Source: DASCNA01 sp036011305
GTDB taxonomy: Bacteria > Verrucomicrobiota > Lentisphaeria > Victivallales > GWF2-38-69
Assembly: GCA_036011305.1 (NCBI GenBank)
Contig: DASCNA010000227.1
Location: 1-38,894 of the forward strand
Direction: 5' to 3'
DNA length: 38,894 nucleotides
This document shows positions 1-7,440 of the stretch, in pieces. The position numbers were made by a program, and so were the translations under genes. Position 1 is the stretch's first letter, and each line of letters begins with the position of its first letter. Below the pieces are notes generated by a model. That model saw only the letters and a program-made list of their open reading frames with translations, was not told where the DNA came from and searched no databases.

Positions 1-396
1 GATGGTTTGGTGTTATCTCTTAAAAAATTTAAAACTTATATATTGAAGCAATTCTGCATTAGCTGTACTCTTATTGTAGATCCAAAAGTAGCTGTTTCAC
101 TGGAATCGCTGAATTTACAGGCTAAAACTAACCTTTACAGAATAGTACAGGAGTCAGTAAACAACAGTTTAAAACATGGAAAAGCTAAAAACATAGCTAT
201 TACTCTGAGTTATGGTAAAATCTTAATAAAAGATGACGGTGTCGGTTATATGACAAACATTACAGCCAATGGAATTGGGTTAAAAATCATGAAATGCAGA
301 GCCGATTATTTGAAGGGTAAATTGATGATAAACTCAGCCATAAACAAAGGAACAACTATTACATGTTCATTTCCAGTAAAGAAAAATTCCACGTAA
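1..396 (+). CDS. sensor histidine kinase, C-terminal ATPase domain (5' end outside window)
   Basis: This is the C-terminal end of a two-component sensor kinase, which phosphorylates its partner regulator in the cytoplasm. The frame is open from base 1, so the gene starts upstream of the window; the TTG at 7 is not a true start. Visible parts are the HATPase_c N-box (YRIVQESVNNSLKHG), the G1 box (DDGVGY) and the G2 box (NGIGLKIMKCRADYL). The N-box form and the short loop before it are typical of the HPK7 (NarX/DegS/LiaS) group that pairs with LuxR-type regulators. The phospho-accepting histidine and any sensor or membrane segments lie outside the window. A response regulator follows 27 bases downstream, presumably in the same operon. 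Confidence 0.88.
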   Translation, partial: DGLVLSLKKFKTYILKQFCISCTLIVDPKVAVSLESLNLQAKTNLYRIVQESVNNSLKHGKAKNIAITLSYGKILIKDDGVGYMTNITANGIGLKIMKCRADYLKGKLMINSAINKGTTITCSFPVKKNST

Positions 397-423
397 TATA
401 CCAAACAGATGCAAGGCTAAAAT

Positions 424-1056
424 ATGAATATATATAAGGTTTTTATTGTAGATGATCACGCTATTGTCAGATCTGGAATAATAAATATTGTTGATCAGGA
501 AAACAATATGGAAGTCATTGGCTCTGCTGAAAGTTTTGAGGAAACTATTGAAAAGCTAAAAAAAATGAAAGCTGATATAATTCTTGTTGATATTAATTTA
601 AAGGACAGAAGCGGCCTTGACCTTATCTCTGAATTAAAATGCAGATACCCTGATCTTCCTGCACTGGTTCTTTCAATGTATGATGAATTTTACTATGCAC
701 CTAAAGCCCTATCTGTAGGGGCAAAAGGTTATATAATGAAATCTGATAACCCAGATAAAATTATTGATGGTATAAACAAAATTCTAAATGGCGAAACTTA
801 TTTCTGTGATAGTTTGAATGATTATATAGGGGAAAATCAAGAAGAAATTGTAGATAATGTTGTAAAACTGCTATCTGTGCGAGAACTTGAAATATTTCGT
901 TTTTTCGGTTTAGGGTATTCTACTAAAGACATGGCAAAAAAATTATGCATCAGCACAAAAACAGTGCAGACCTACAGTGATAGGATTAGGACAAAACTTG
1001 GTCTTAAAAGTTCAAATGACCTAGTGAGAAGTGCAGTTAAATGGCTTCAGTTATAA
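424..1056 (+). CDS. LuxR/NarL-family response regulator
   Basis: A 210-residue DNA-binding response regulator. The receiver domain (about residues 3-120) has the acidic pair D10/D11, phospho-acceptor D56 (ILVDINL), S84 at the switch position and K106. A LuxR-type helix-turn-helix occupies about 148-205 (LSVRELEIF, then STKTVQTYSDRI). The start is supported by an AAGG ribosome site nine bases upstream. It is almost certainly the partner of the kinase fragment just before it. Its targets are unknown. The nearest candidate is the peptide array that begins 300 bases downstream, whose upstream region carries phased repeats. Confidence 0.93.
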   Translation: MNIYKVFIVDDHAIVRSGIINIVDQENNMEVIGSAESFEETIEKLKKMKADIILVDINLKDRSGLDLISELKCRYPDLPALVLSMYDEFYYAPKALSVGAKGYIMKSDNPDKIIDGINKILNGETYFCDSLNDYIGENQEEIVDNVVKLLSVRELEIFRFFGLGYSTKDMAKKLCISTKTVQTYSDRIRTKLGLKSSNDLVRSAVKWLQL

Positions 1057-1064
1057 AATCCTAA

Positions 1065-1112
1065 TCTGGATTCACTATATAATCCATTATTATTTATCTT
1101 TATGAATCCAGA
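1065..1112. repeat. inverted repeat downstream of the response regulator
   Basis: Perfect 10-bp arms at 1065-1074 (TCTGGATTCA) and 1103-1112 (TGAATCCAGA) are separated by 28 bases. No T-run follows on either strand, so this is not a standard Rho-independent terminator. It could be a weak RNA hairpin or a protein-binding site. Confidence 0.45.
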
Positions 1113-1204
1113 AGATTCTACCAAAATTTCTCGTTCACACTCCATATCTATAAATATATTACGAAAAATGATACATATTCCAGTATTTATCGTAACATAG
1201 GATG

Positions 1205-1224
1205 ATTTTTTGAGATTTTTTGAG
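1205..1224. repeat. perfect tandem 10-bp direct repeat
   Basis: The unit ATTTTTTGAG occurs twice in a row (1205-1214 and 1215-1224), a period of about one helical turn, 130 bases upstream of the first small peptide gene. The rest of the roughly 300-base gap between the response regulator and the peptide array shows no gene and no promoter I can defend. Confidence 0.5.
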
Positions 1225-1354
1225 CAATTATTTTAAATTATCATATCTTAGTGGCGCATTAAAATAGAAAATGACGATAAAATCAAATGAATAAAATAAT
1301 AAAAGTGCTGTAAAGCTCTTAATTAATAACTCCAAACTGTTAGGAGAATAAAAA

Positions 1355-1483
1355 ATGAGTATTAGAAATTCAATTAAAGCAACAACCAAAAAAATTTGGA
1401 ACAATTATACAGAAGCAATGAGCAGCTACAATGAAGTTATGATTAAATATCATACATGTGCAACTAATAAAAAAGACAGATAA
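1355..1483 (+). CDS. small peptide 1 of tandem family (42 aa), unknown function
   Basis: A 42-residue ORF with a good ribosome site (TAGGAGAA eight bases before ATG). It is the first of four related ORFs. It is lysine-rich and predicted mostly helical, with motifs SIKATTKKIW, YTEA and YNEVM, and a basic polar C-terminus. There is no signal peptide, hydrophobic membrane segment or GG-type leader. Ungapped comparison with peptide 3 gives about 15 identities in the first 34 residues, including S6, K8, T11, K12, W15, Y18, E20, Y25 and E27. I do not recognise the family. Coding status rests on paralogy plus ribosome sites, which is good evidence for translation. Confidence 0.75.
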   Translation: MSIRNSIKATTKKIWNNYTEAMSSYNEVMIKYHTCATNKKDR

Positions 1484-1498
1484 GTAAAGAGAATTAAA

Positions 1499-1627
1499 AT
1501 GAGTATTAAAAAATCCATAAAAAAAATGTTTAATAGTTATTTGGAAGCAGCCAATAGTTTTGGAGACTCAATTATACAGCTATATACATATCCAATAAAT
1601 CAAAAAAATAATAAAGATAATTTCTAG
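1499..1627 (+). CDS. small peptide 2 of tandem family (42 aa), unknown function
   Basis: Starts 15 bases after the stop of peptide 1, with a weak AAAGAGA ribosome site. The sequence begins MSIKKSIKKMFNSYLEAA and continues FGDSIIQLYT. Relative to its neighbours it lacks about four residues between the basic start and the Y-x-E-A motif, so the conserved Tyr is at 14 instead of 18. The C-terminal dozen residues (Asn/Lys-rich) are not conserved. It ends in TAG. No known domain. Confidence 0.72.
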   Translation: MSIKKSIKKMFNSYLEAANSFGDSIIQLYTYPINQKNNKDNF

Positions 1628-1672
1628 AGTTATAAAACTCTATTGTATCACTCCGCTCGAGGGGAGGAAAAA

Positions 1673-1801
1673 ATGAATATAAAAACATCTATAAAAATAA
1701 CAACAAAAAAGCTCTGGGAAAGTTATTCCGAGTCATCAATAAAATATGGAGAAAATATGCTCCAATTATATTCAAATACTGTACCTCAGAAAAGAAAATA
1801 A
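1673..1801 (+). CDS. small peptide 3 of tandem family (42 aa), unknown function
   Basis: Has the strongest ribosome site of the array (GGGGAGG, six bases before ATG). Motifs are SIKITTKKLW, SYSES, KYGENM and QLYS, with a basic tail ending in KRK. It aligns with peptides 1 and 4 without gaps through residue 34. The separate and strong ribosome site suggests that each peptide is made independently and perhaps at different levels. Confidence 0.75.
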   Translation: MNIKTSIKITTKKLWESYSESSIKYGENMLQLYSNTVPQKRK

Positions 1802-1826
1802 ACTATATCTCATAGGAGACTTAAAT

Positions 1827-1946
1827 ATGAGTATTACAAAATCATTCAAAGAAAAAACAAAAAGATTCTTTAAAAATTATTCAGAAGCTGCAAGTAAATA
1901 TGGCGAAGCTATGGCACTTCTATATACAATTGATACAAAAAAATAA
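1827..1946 (+). CDS. small peptide 4 of tandem family (39 aa), unknown function
   Basis: The ATG at 1827 is chosen over a longer in-frame start at 1746 because it has a TAGGAGA ribosome site and aligns with the other three starts. The 1746 start would overlap peptide 3 in another frame. Motifs are SITKSFKEKTKRFF, NYSEAASKYGEAM and LLYT. It is the last member, followed by a strong terminator, which marks the end of the transcript. Confidence 0.77.
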   Translation: MSITKSFKEKTKRFFKNYSEAASKYGEAMALLYTIDTKK

Positions 1947-1968
1947 TTTTACCGATTTAATATAAATT

Positions 1969-2005
1969 AAAGCTCTCAATGGAAACTTTGGGAGCTTTTT
2001 TTTTT
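1969..2005 (+). terminator. Rho-independent terminator of the peptide array
   Basis: The stem has arms 1969-1979 and 1988-1998 (11 bp, one G-U pair) with an 8-base loop, followed by an unbroken T-run at 1996-2005. On the minus strand the same hairpin lies just past the end of the pyrimidine operon (stop at 2004-2006) and may serve as its terminator too, though its T-tract there is interrupted. Confidence 0.9.
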
Positions 2006-3398
2006 ACTTGATACTTCTTTTTATAAATTTACCACTACCTGATTTTCCGGTAAATTCCATCATTTTCCCATTCCATTCTGCAGTTTTTAATCCTCTTACA
2101 AATACCTGTCGGGGCATTCCGGTAACTTTAAAACCTTCATAAGGAGTATAATCAACATTCATATGCATATTTTTATTTGAAATTTCAAATTCAATATTGG
2201 GATCAAATATAATAATGTCAGCATCCTTCCCGACAGTTATAGAGCCTTTATTTACCATACCGAAAATTTCCGCTACATTTGTAGATAAAATTTCCACCAT
2301 TTTTTCAAGTGTAATTTTACTTTTCAATACACCTTCAGAATGAAGAAGCATTAAAGAGTTTTCAATTCCCGGAATACCGTTAGGGATTTTTCTATAATCA
2401 TTTTTCCCAAACATATCTTTAATGCCTTTAAAAGAGAATGGGCAGTGATCTGATCCTATTGTCTGAATATTACCTGAGTTAATAGCCTTCCAAAGTGCAT
2501 TACTGCTCTCAACTGTCCTTAAAGGAGGAGACATAACATATTTAGCACCGTTCCAGTCTGACTCTTTATATCTCTCTTCACTAAGAAAAAGGTACTGTGG
2601 ACACGTTTCAGCATAGATTTCCAATCCTCTTTTCCTAGCTTCAGTTATTTCCTCTATTCCCTCTTTTGAAGATACATGGACAATATAAATTCTGGAGTCA
2701 GTAAACTCAGTCAGCTTAATAGCTCTGGATATTGCTTCCTGTTCCACAATATTAGGTCTACTGACTGCGTGATAATAAGGTTCGAATTTACCGGCTGATT
2801 CCAATTTTTTATTCATAAATTCAATCATAAAATAATTTTCAGCATGAACTTGTATTATTCCCCCGATATCTCTTACTTTGTCAAGCAGGTTAAGCAAATC
2901 AAGATCATCAACCCTGAAATCATAAATCATAAATACTTTAAAGCTTGGTGTTCCATAGTTTTCTACTGCTGTTTTAATTTCATTTAATACATCGGTAGTT
3001 AAATCTGTAATTGCTGGATGAAAGGAGTAATCTATACAACTTTTACCTTCGGCAATCTTTTTTTTCCTATCTAATGCCTGAAGAATAGACTCACCTTTAC
3101 GCTGAATATCAAAATCAATAATTGATGTAACTCCTCCGCATGCAGCAGCAATAGAACCACTAATAAAATCATCCTGGGATTCAGTACCCATAAAGGGCAT
3201 GGACAAATGTGTATGAGGATCTATAACACCGGGTAAAATATACTTTCCAGAGACATCAATTACTTCAGCCGAAGTATTGTTATATTCTTCAGAAGCATCA
3301 GCTCCAACTGAATAAATTTTATCATCTTTTACAACAACATCTCCTTTAAATGTTTTTTGGGCTGTAACAATAAGTCCATTTTTAAAGATTCTAATCAT
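2004..3398 (-). CDS. hydA: dihydropyrimidinase / D-hydantoinase family
   Basis: A 464-residue cyclic amidohydrolase, the usual family length. It opens the ring of dihydrouracil or dihydrothymine to N-carbamoyl-beta-amino acids, the second step of reductive pyrimidine breakdown. The binuclear metal site is complete: H62 and H64 (DPHTHL), carboxylated lysine K154 (SFKVFMIYD), H185 (VHAEN), H241 (IVHVSS) and D317 (IGSDHCPF). It is the last gene of a three-gene minus-strand operon, 39 bases after the carbamoyl-amide hydrolase. Family members overlap in specificity (hydantoinase, allantoinase), but the neighbouring dihydropyrimidine dehydrogenase makes dihydropyrimidinase the best call. Confidence 0.93.
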   Translation of the reverse strand: MIRIFKNGLIVTAQKTFKGDVVVKDDKIYSVGADASEEYNNTSAEVIDVSGKYILPGVIDPHTHLSMPFMGTESQDDFISGSIAAACGGVTSIIDFDIQRKGESILQALDRKKKIAEGKSCIDYSFHPAITDLTTDVLNEIKTAVENYGTPSFKVFMIYDFRVDDLDLLNLLDKVRDIGGIIQVHAENYFMIEFMNKKLESAGKFEPYYHAVSRPNIVEQEAISRAIKLTEFTDSRIYIVHVSSKEGIEEITEARKRGLEIYAETCPQYLFLSEERYKESDWNGAKYVMSPPLRTVESSNALWKAINSGNIQTIGSDHCPFSFKGIKDMFGKNDYRKIPNGIPGIENSLMLLHSEGVLKSKITLEKMVEILSTNVAEIFGMVNKGSITVGKDADIIIFDPNIEFEISNKNMHMNVDYTPYEGFKVTGMPRQVFVRGLKTAEWNGKMMEFTGKSGSGKFIKRSIK

Positions 3399-3437
3399 AG
3401 TAAGATATCCTTTATTGAATTAAGCATTAAGAATTAA

Positions 3438-4673
3438 CTAAGCTTCATTTGACGATTCCAGAATGCAGTCTAATAAAACATTGGTTCCAGCCGCACAATC
3501 TTCCCATTTCGTCCTTTCAATCTCCACATGACTTCTGCCACCAATGCTTGGAACAAATACCATGGCAGTCGGTGCTACCATATTCATATAACTGGAATCG
3601 TGCCCTGCCCCGCTAACCATGTACAGACCTGAATAATTCCTTAATCCTGCATTTTTAAGTACTTTTTGAACAAGCTTTTCATCAAATGGTGCATGTTCCA
3701 CTCTCCATGTTTCTTCTATTCTTACTGGACAGCCTCTTCTTTCAGAAATATTTATAATATCTTTTTTAAGATCGTTCCATGCATTAATTGCCAAACCATC
3801 ATCCCAGGCACGAATATCAACTGTAAAATGAACTTTATCCGGAATAATATTTCTAGAATTAGGGAAATTATTAATTTCACCTACAGTAGAAACCATTTCT
3901 CCGAATTTACTTGCCAGTTCATTAACTTTCAGTATTACTTCAGCTGCTGCACACAGTGCATCATGTCTTCCTTCCATAGGTGTAGGCCCAACCTGATTTG
4001 CTTCTCCTTCAAAATATATATCATACCAATGTAAGCATAGAACACCCTTTGGTGCTCCGATTAATCTGTTATTTTGTTCAAGCATCGGCCCCTGTTCTAT
4101 ATGAAGTTCATAATGAGCATGAACCGGAAAACTTTCTGCCGAAATATCTCCTTTGTAGCCTATCTTTATTAATTCATCTTTGAACCTCTTACCATTTCGA
4201 TCAGTTCTGTTGTATGCCCAGTTTTTATCAAGTTTCCCAGCCCAGACTCCTGATGAAACCATAGCCGGTGAAAACCTGGAACCCTCTTCATTTGTCCAGT
4301 CAACAAGAATTATAGATCTTTCTGTTTCTATTTTATTTTCATGAATAGTTCGTAAAACTTCAAGTCCTCCCATAACGCCAAGTATACCGTCAAACCTTCC
4401 ACCTTTAGGTTGAGAATCGATATGAGAACCAGTCATAACCGGAGATAACTTCTCATTTTTCCCCTTATGAATCCCGAATATGTTACCCATATCATCAATT
4501 TTCACTTCAATGTCAATCTCTTTTAGCCATTTTATAAACAGATCTCTGGCCTGTTTATCTTCTTCTGAAAGGGTGAGTCTCTGAACACCGCCTTTTGGTG
4601 TTGCCCCGATTTTTGCCATCGTTTCAAGTGATTTCTGCAGTCTTGAACTATTGATACTGAGTTTATTATTCAT
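3438..4673 (-). CDS. M20-family N-carbamoyl-beta-alanine / N-carbamoyl-amino acid hydrolase
   Basis: A 411-residue zinc hydrolase of the HyuC/AllC/beta-ureidopropionase group of M20 enzymes. In this operon it should release ammonia, CO2 and beta-alanine (or beta-aminoisobutyrate) from the carbamoyl product of dihydropyrimidinase, which is the third step of the pathway. Metal ligands visible are H84, D86 and D95 (GSHIDSQPKGGRFDG), the E129-E130 pair (TNEEGSRF), the HYELHIEQGP motif and the C-terminal histidine in GRSHVEIER. It lies 14 bases downstream of the dehydrogenase gene, so the two are probably translationally coupled. It could in principle accept allantoate or L-carbamoyl amino acids; the operon argues for the pyrimidine role. 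Confidence 0.88.
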   Translation of the reverse strand: MNNKLSINSSRLQKSLETMAKIGATPKGGVQRLTLSEEDKQARDLFIKWLKEIDIEVKIDDMGNIFGIHKGKNEKLSPVMTGSHIDSQPKGGRFDGILGVMGGLEVLRTIHENKIETERSIILVDWTNEEGSRFSPAMVSSGVWAGKLDKNWAYNRTDRNGKRFKDELIKIGYKGDISAESFPVHAHYELHIEQGPMLEQNNRLIGAPKGVLCLHWYDIYFEGEANQVGPTPMEGRHDALCAAAEVILKVNELASKFGEMVSTVGEINNFPNSRNIIPDKVHFTVDIRAWDDGLAINAWNDLKKDIINISERRGCPVRIEETWRVEHAPFDEKLVQKVLKNAGLRNYSGLYMVSGAGHDSSYMNMVAPTAMVFVPSIGGRSHVEIERTKWEDCAAGTNVLLDCILESSNEA

Positions 4674-4687
4674 AATTAGAATCCTGA

Positions 4688-7207
4688 TTAATAAATTATT
4701 TTGTGCTCTTTTCTACCTTTTTTAAATACCACTTCATCTGCTTTTATACAATCATCAACAGGACAAACCAGTAGACAAAGATGACAGCCTACACATTTAT
4801 CTTTATCCAGCTCAGGTATCCTTTTCGTTTCATCCCATATTATTGCCTGATGAGCTCCGTCAAAGCATGAAATATAACATCTTCCACATCCAACACATTT
4901 TTCATTGTCAAAACTCGGAAGAATTTTAAAGTCTCTATCAAGTTTTTCAGCAGGTACAATGTTACTTAGAGCAAGTCCGACAATTTCGCTGATAGACTTA
5001 AAACCTTTTCCTTCAAGATAGTGCAGCATTCCACTTTTCAAATCCTCAACTATTCTATATCCATACTGCATAACTGAAGTTGTTACCTGTAGATTTGATG
5101 CACCTACTAATAAGTATTCAACGGCATCCATCCATGTCTCAATCCCCCCAATTCCACTTAGCGGTACTCCGTATAAACCTCTATATTGTGCCAATTGAGC
5201 AATAAATCTTAAACTAACTGGTTTGACTGCCTTTCCTGAATATCCAGAAATTGAGGATTTACCATTAACTGCAGGAAGACAGACATACTTATTCAGGTCA
5301 ATAGCAGTAATTGCCTTAATTGTATTTATTGCAGAAATAGCGTTTGCTCCATTTTTAACAGCTGTTTCAGCCGGAATCTCCATTTTACTGATATTCGGAG
5401 TCATTTTAGCTATAACAGGGAGTATTGTTCCCTTTCGTACAGCTGATGTAAATTTTCTAATTAATTCAGGACTCTGCCCTATAGCAGAGCCGGTACCTTC
5501 TATAGTCATCTGAGGGCAGGAAAAGTTACATTCAATCAAATCTGCTCCCGCTTCCTCTGCAAGTTTTGCCATTTTTGTCCACTGTTCGCTATTCTGCCCC
5601 ATAATTGAAACGGCAATTACCTTATCCGGATAGTTCTTTTTCAATTCAGCTACTGTTTCAAAATCCTTTTCATATGATCGTTCGGAAAGCTGTTCCATAT
5701 TTTTAAAACCTATAAAAGGAGTATTTCCCTTACTGATCTGATCAAATCTCGGAGAGCATTCTTCAGAACTGAATTCTGAAACAGTTTTATAGTATATTCC
5801 TCCCCATCCGGTTTCCAAAGCCTTACTGCACATTTCATAACTGTGCCCTACAGGCGAAGATGAAAGGAAAAAAGGATTTTCACACTTCACACCACAGAAT
5901 TCTATATTTAGTGAAGCCTTAGGTTTTCTTTTAGTTTTTACTGTTCTTTTGTTATATATCTTACATAAATATTTATCTATTGAGTCTGCAGCGGTCTTTC
6001 CCATCTGGACGGCCTCTACCACTGTATTACATTTTCCAGTAACATCACCGGTGAGAAACACATCCTCATACTTCGTTCTGAGAGGTTCTTCATTAATAAC
6101 ATTACTTTTAGGTTCAACAGGAAGAAAGCTTTTAAGATCTTCTGATACCTGACCGACAGCTTCTATTACAGTATCAGCTTCAATAAATAGCTTAGAACTG
6201 TCATTTTTACCTTCAGCCTTTACCCCAGCTAGAGTACCGTTTTCTGAAACATACTCTATTGGTACAAATTCAGTATAAAAACCTACATTAAGTGACCTTG
6301 CAAAGGTAAGTTCTCCTTCACTTGCAGGCATATCCTGTAAACGTCTTCTATATAGGACAGTAACTTTTTCGGCTCCTAGAAGTCCTGCAGTAGATGCTGA
6401 ATCCATAGCAACATCTCCACCACCAATTATTACAACTTTTCTGCCTATTTTTATTCGCCCTTTTTTAGATTTAGCCTCTGCCAGAAAATCAATAGCGGAA
6501 ATAACCTGTTTTAGGTTCGAACCCGGTATATCTATCCGTCTGGGTACCTGATTGCCCACAGCCATCAAAACTGCTTTGTAACCTTTTTCTTTTAATATTG
6601 AATAATTATTTTCATATCTCTCTCTGTTTTTCAAAACAAATTTAACGCCAAGACTTTTTATATAACTAATTTCTTCATCAACAATTTCAATCGGCAGCCT
6701 AGCCGGTACAATACCGTTGATTAAAATACCTCCTGCTTTATCAGATTTTTCAATTACTGTAACTGAATAACTTTTTAAAGCTAAATTTGCTGCGGCACTC
6801 AATCCTGCAGGTCCTGAACCTATAATTGCAACTTTTATTTCCTTATTTTCATTTGTAAGTTTTTTTTTAATACACTTTTTATAATTTAATGCAAAACTTT
6901 GTAATCTACCGATATCAATAGGCCTGTCTATTTCCCCTCTGCAGCACTCTTTTTCACATAACTCTTTATAAGGACAGACGCAACCGCAGCTGTTTCCAAG
7001 GATGTTTGCATCGGTGATAATCTGTGCAGCTTCAATGAAATTGCCAAAACGAATTGCTCTTATAAAACCGGCCGGATTTGTTTCAGCGGGACACCCTTTG
7101 CTGCACGGGGCATCATGGCACAACAGACATCTTGATGCTTCTTCAATTGCCTGTGATTCTGTCAATGGAAGTTTATGGAGCTTTAAATATCTATTTAAAT
7201 TATCCAT
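4688..7207 (-). CDS. preT-preA: fused NAD(P)-dependent dihydropyrimidine dehydrogenase (PreT-PreA single chain)
   Basis: An 839-residue enzyme that reduces uracil and thymine to dihydropyrimidines. Domain order: N-terminal cysteine-rich Fe-S region (C27, C30, C35, C39, then a cluster at 74-89); FAD and NAD(P) domains (IIGSGPAG near 128-135, later GGGDVAMDSA and LYRRR); an FMN barrel from about residue 425 with the active-site cysteine in NFSCPQM; and two C-terminal 4Fe-4S motifs (CVGCGRCYISC and CVGCHLCLLVC). In E. coli these are two proteins, PreT and PreA, of about 410 residues each. Here they are joined, as in eukaryotic DPYD, but nearly 200 residues shorter than it. It is the first gene of the operon and is divergent from a XRE-PAS regulator. 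Confidence 0.94.
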   Translation of the reverse strand: MDNLNRYLKLHKLPLTESQAIEEASRCLLCHDAPCSKGCPAETNPAGFIRAIRFGNFIEAAQIITDANILGNSCGCVCPYKELCEKECCRGEIDRPIDIGRLQSFALNYKKCIKKKLTNENKEIKVAIIGSGPAGLSAAANLALKSYSVTVIEKSDKAGGILINGIVPARLPIEIVDEEISYIKSLGVKFVLKNRERYENNYSILKEKGYKAVLMAVGNQVPRRIDIPGSNLKQVISAIDFLAEAKSKKGRIKIGRKVVIIGGGDVAMDSASTAGLLGAEKVTVLYRRRLQDMPASEGELTFARSLNVGFYTEFVPIEYVSENGTLAGVKAEGKNDSSKLFIEADTVIEAVGQVSEDLKSFLPVEPKSNVINEEPLRTKYEDVFLTGDVTGKCNTVVEAVQMGKTAADSIDKYLCKIYNKRTVKTKRKPKASLNIEFCGVKCENPFFLSSSPVGHSYEMCSKALETGWGGIYYKTVSEFSSEECSPRFDQISKGNTPFIGFKNMEQLSERSYEKDFETVAELKKNYPDKVIAVSIMGQNSEQWTKMAKLAEEAGADLIECNFSCPQMTIEGTGSAIGQSPELIRKFTSAVRKGTILPVIAKMTPNISKMEIPAETAVKNGANAISAINTIKAITAIDLNKYVCLPAVNGKSSISGYSGKAVKPVSLRFIAQLAQYRGLYGVPLSGIGGIETWMDAVEYLLVGASNLQVTTSVMQYGYRIVEDLKSGMLHYLEGKGFKSISEIVGLALSNIVPAEKLDRDFKILPSFDNEKCVGCGRCYISCFDGAHQAIIWDETKRIPELDKDKCVGCHLCLLVCPVDDCIKADEVVFKKGRKEHKIIY

Positions 7208-7440
7208 GAGTCTATTACCTCAGTTTATATATTGAATTTAGTAATACATAATTATAAAGCAAAAAAATAATAAATAAATAACTTCAGACTCTATTCAATA
7301 TCGATATGTTGTTCATAATAAAATTCATATTCTGACTATTAACAAAAGAAACAGAGATAATTATATAATTGCAATCACAGCTCTTTCAATTTATAATGTA
7401 CATTAAAATCTATACATTATTAATCATATTTTGTAATATT
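7208..7440. promoter_or_regulatory. divergent intergenic region between the pyrimidine operon and its facing regulator
   Basis: A 233-base AT-rich gap between two divergent starts, so it must hold both promoters. The only symmetric element I see is the 10-bp palindrome ATATCGATAT at 7298-7307. A 7-bp direct repeat, TACATTA, lies nearer the regulator start. No convincing -35/-10 pair could be singled out. Confidence 0.3.

Noticed and set aside
1746..1946. A longer 66-residue version of small peptide 4
   Set aside because: The upstream extension overlaps peptide 3 in another frame, has no ribosome site and does not align with the family; the start at 1827 does.
1355..1946. Type I toxin or bacteriocin precursor array
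   Set aside because: The peptides have no membrane-spanning segment and no double-glycine or Sec leader, and no immunity, modification or export gene is adjacent; the idea is not excluded but has no positive evidence.
3666..6152. Open frames on the plus strand inside the pyrimidine operon (for example 3666-4034 and 5223-5513)
   Set aside because: They lie wholly inside strongly conserved minus-strand enzymes, lack ribosome sites and have no recognisable domains.
7369..7440. TTG start giving a 24-residue hydrophobic extension of XRE-PAS copy 1
   Set aside because: The paralogues start at the position equivalent to 7441, and 7441 also gives the same 482-residue length as copy 2.
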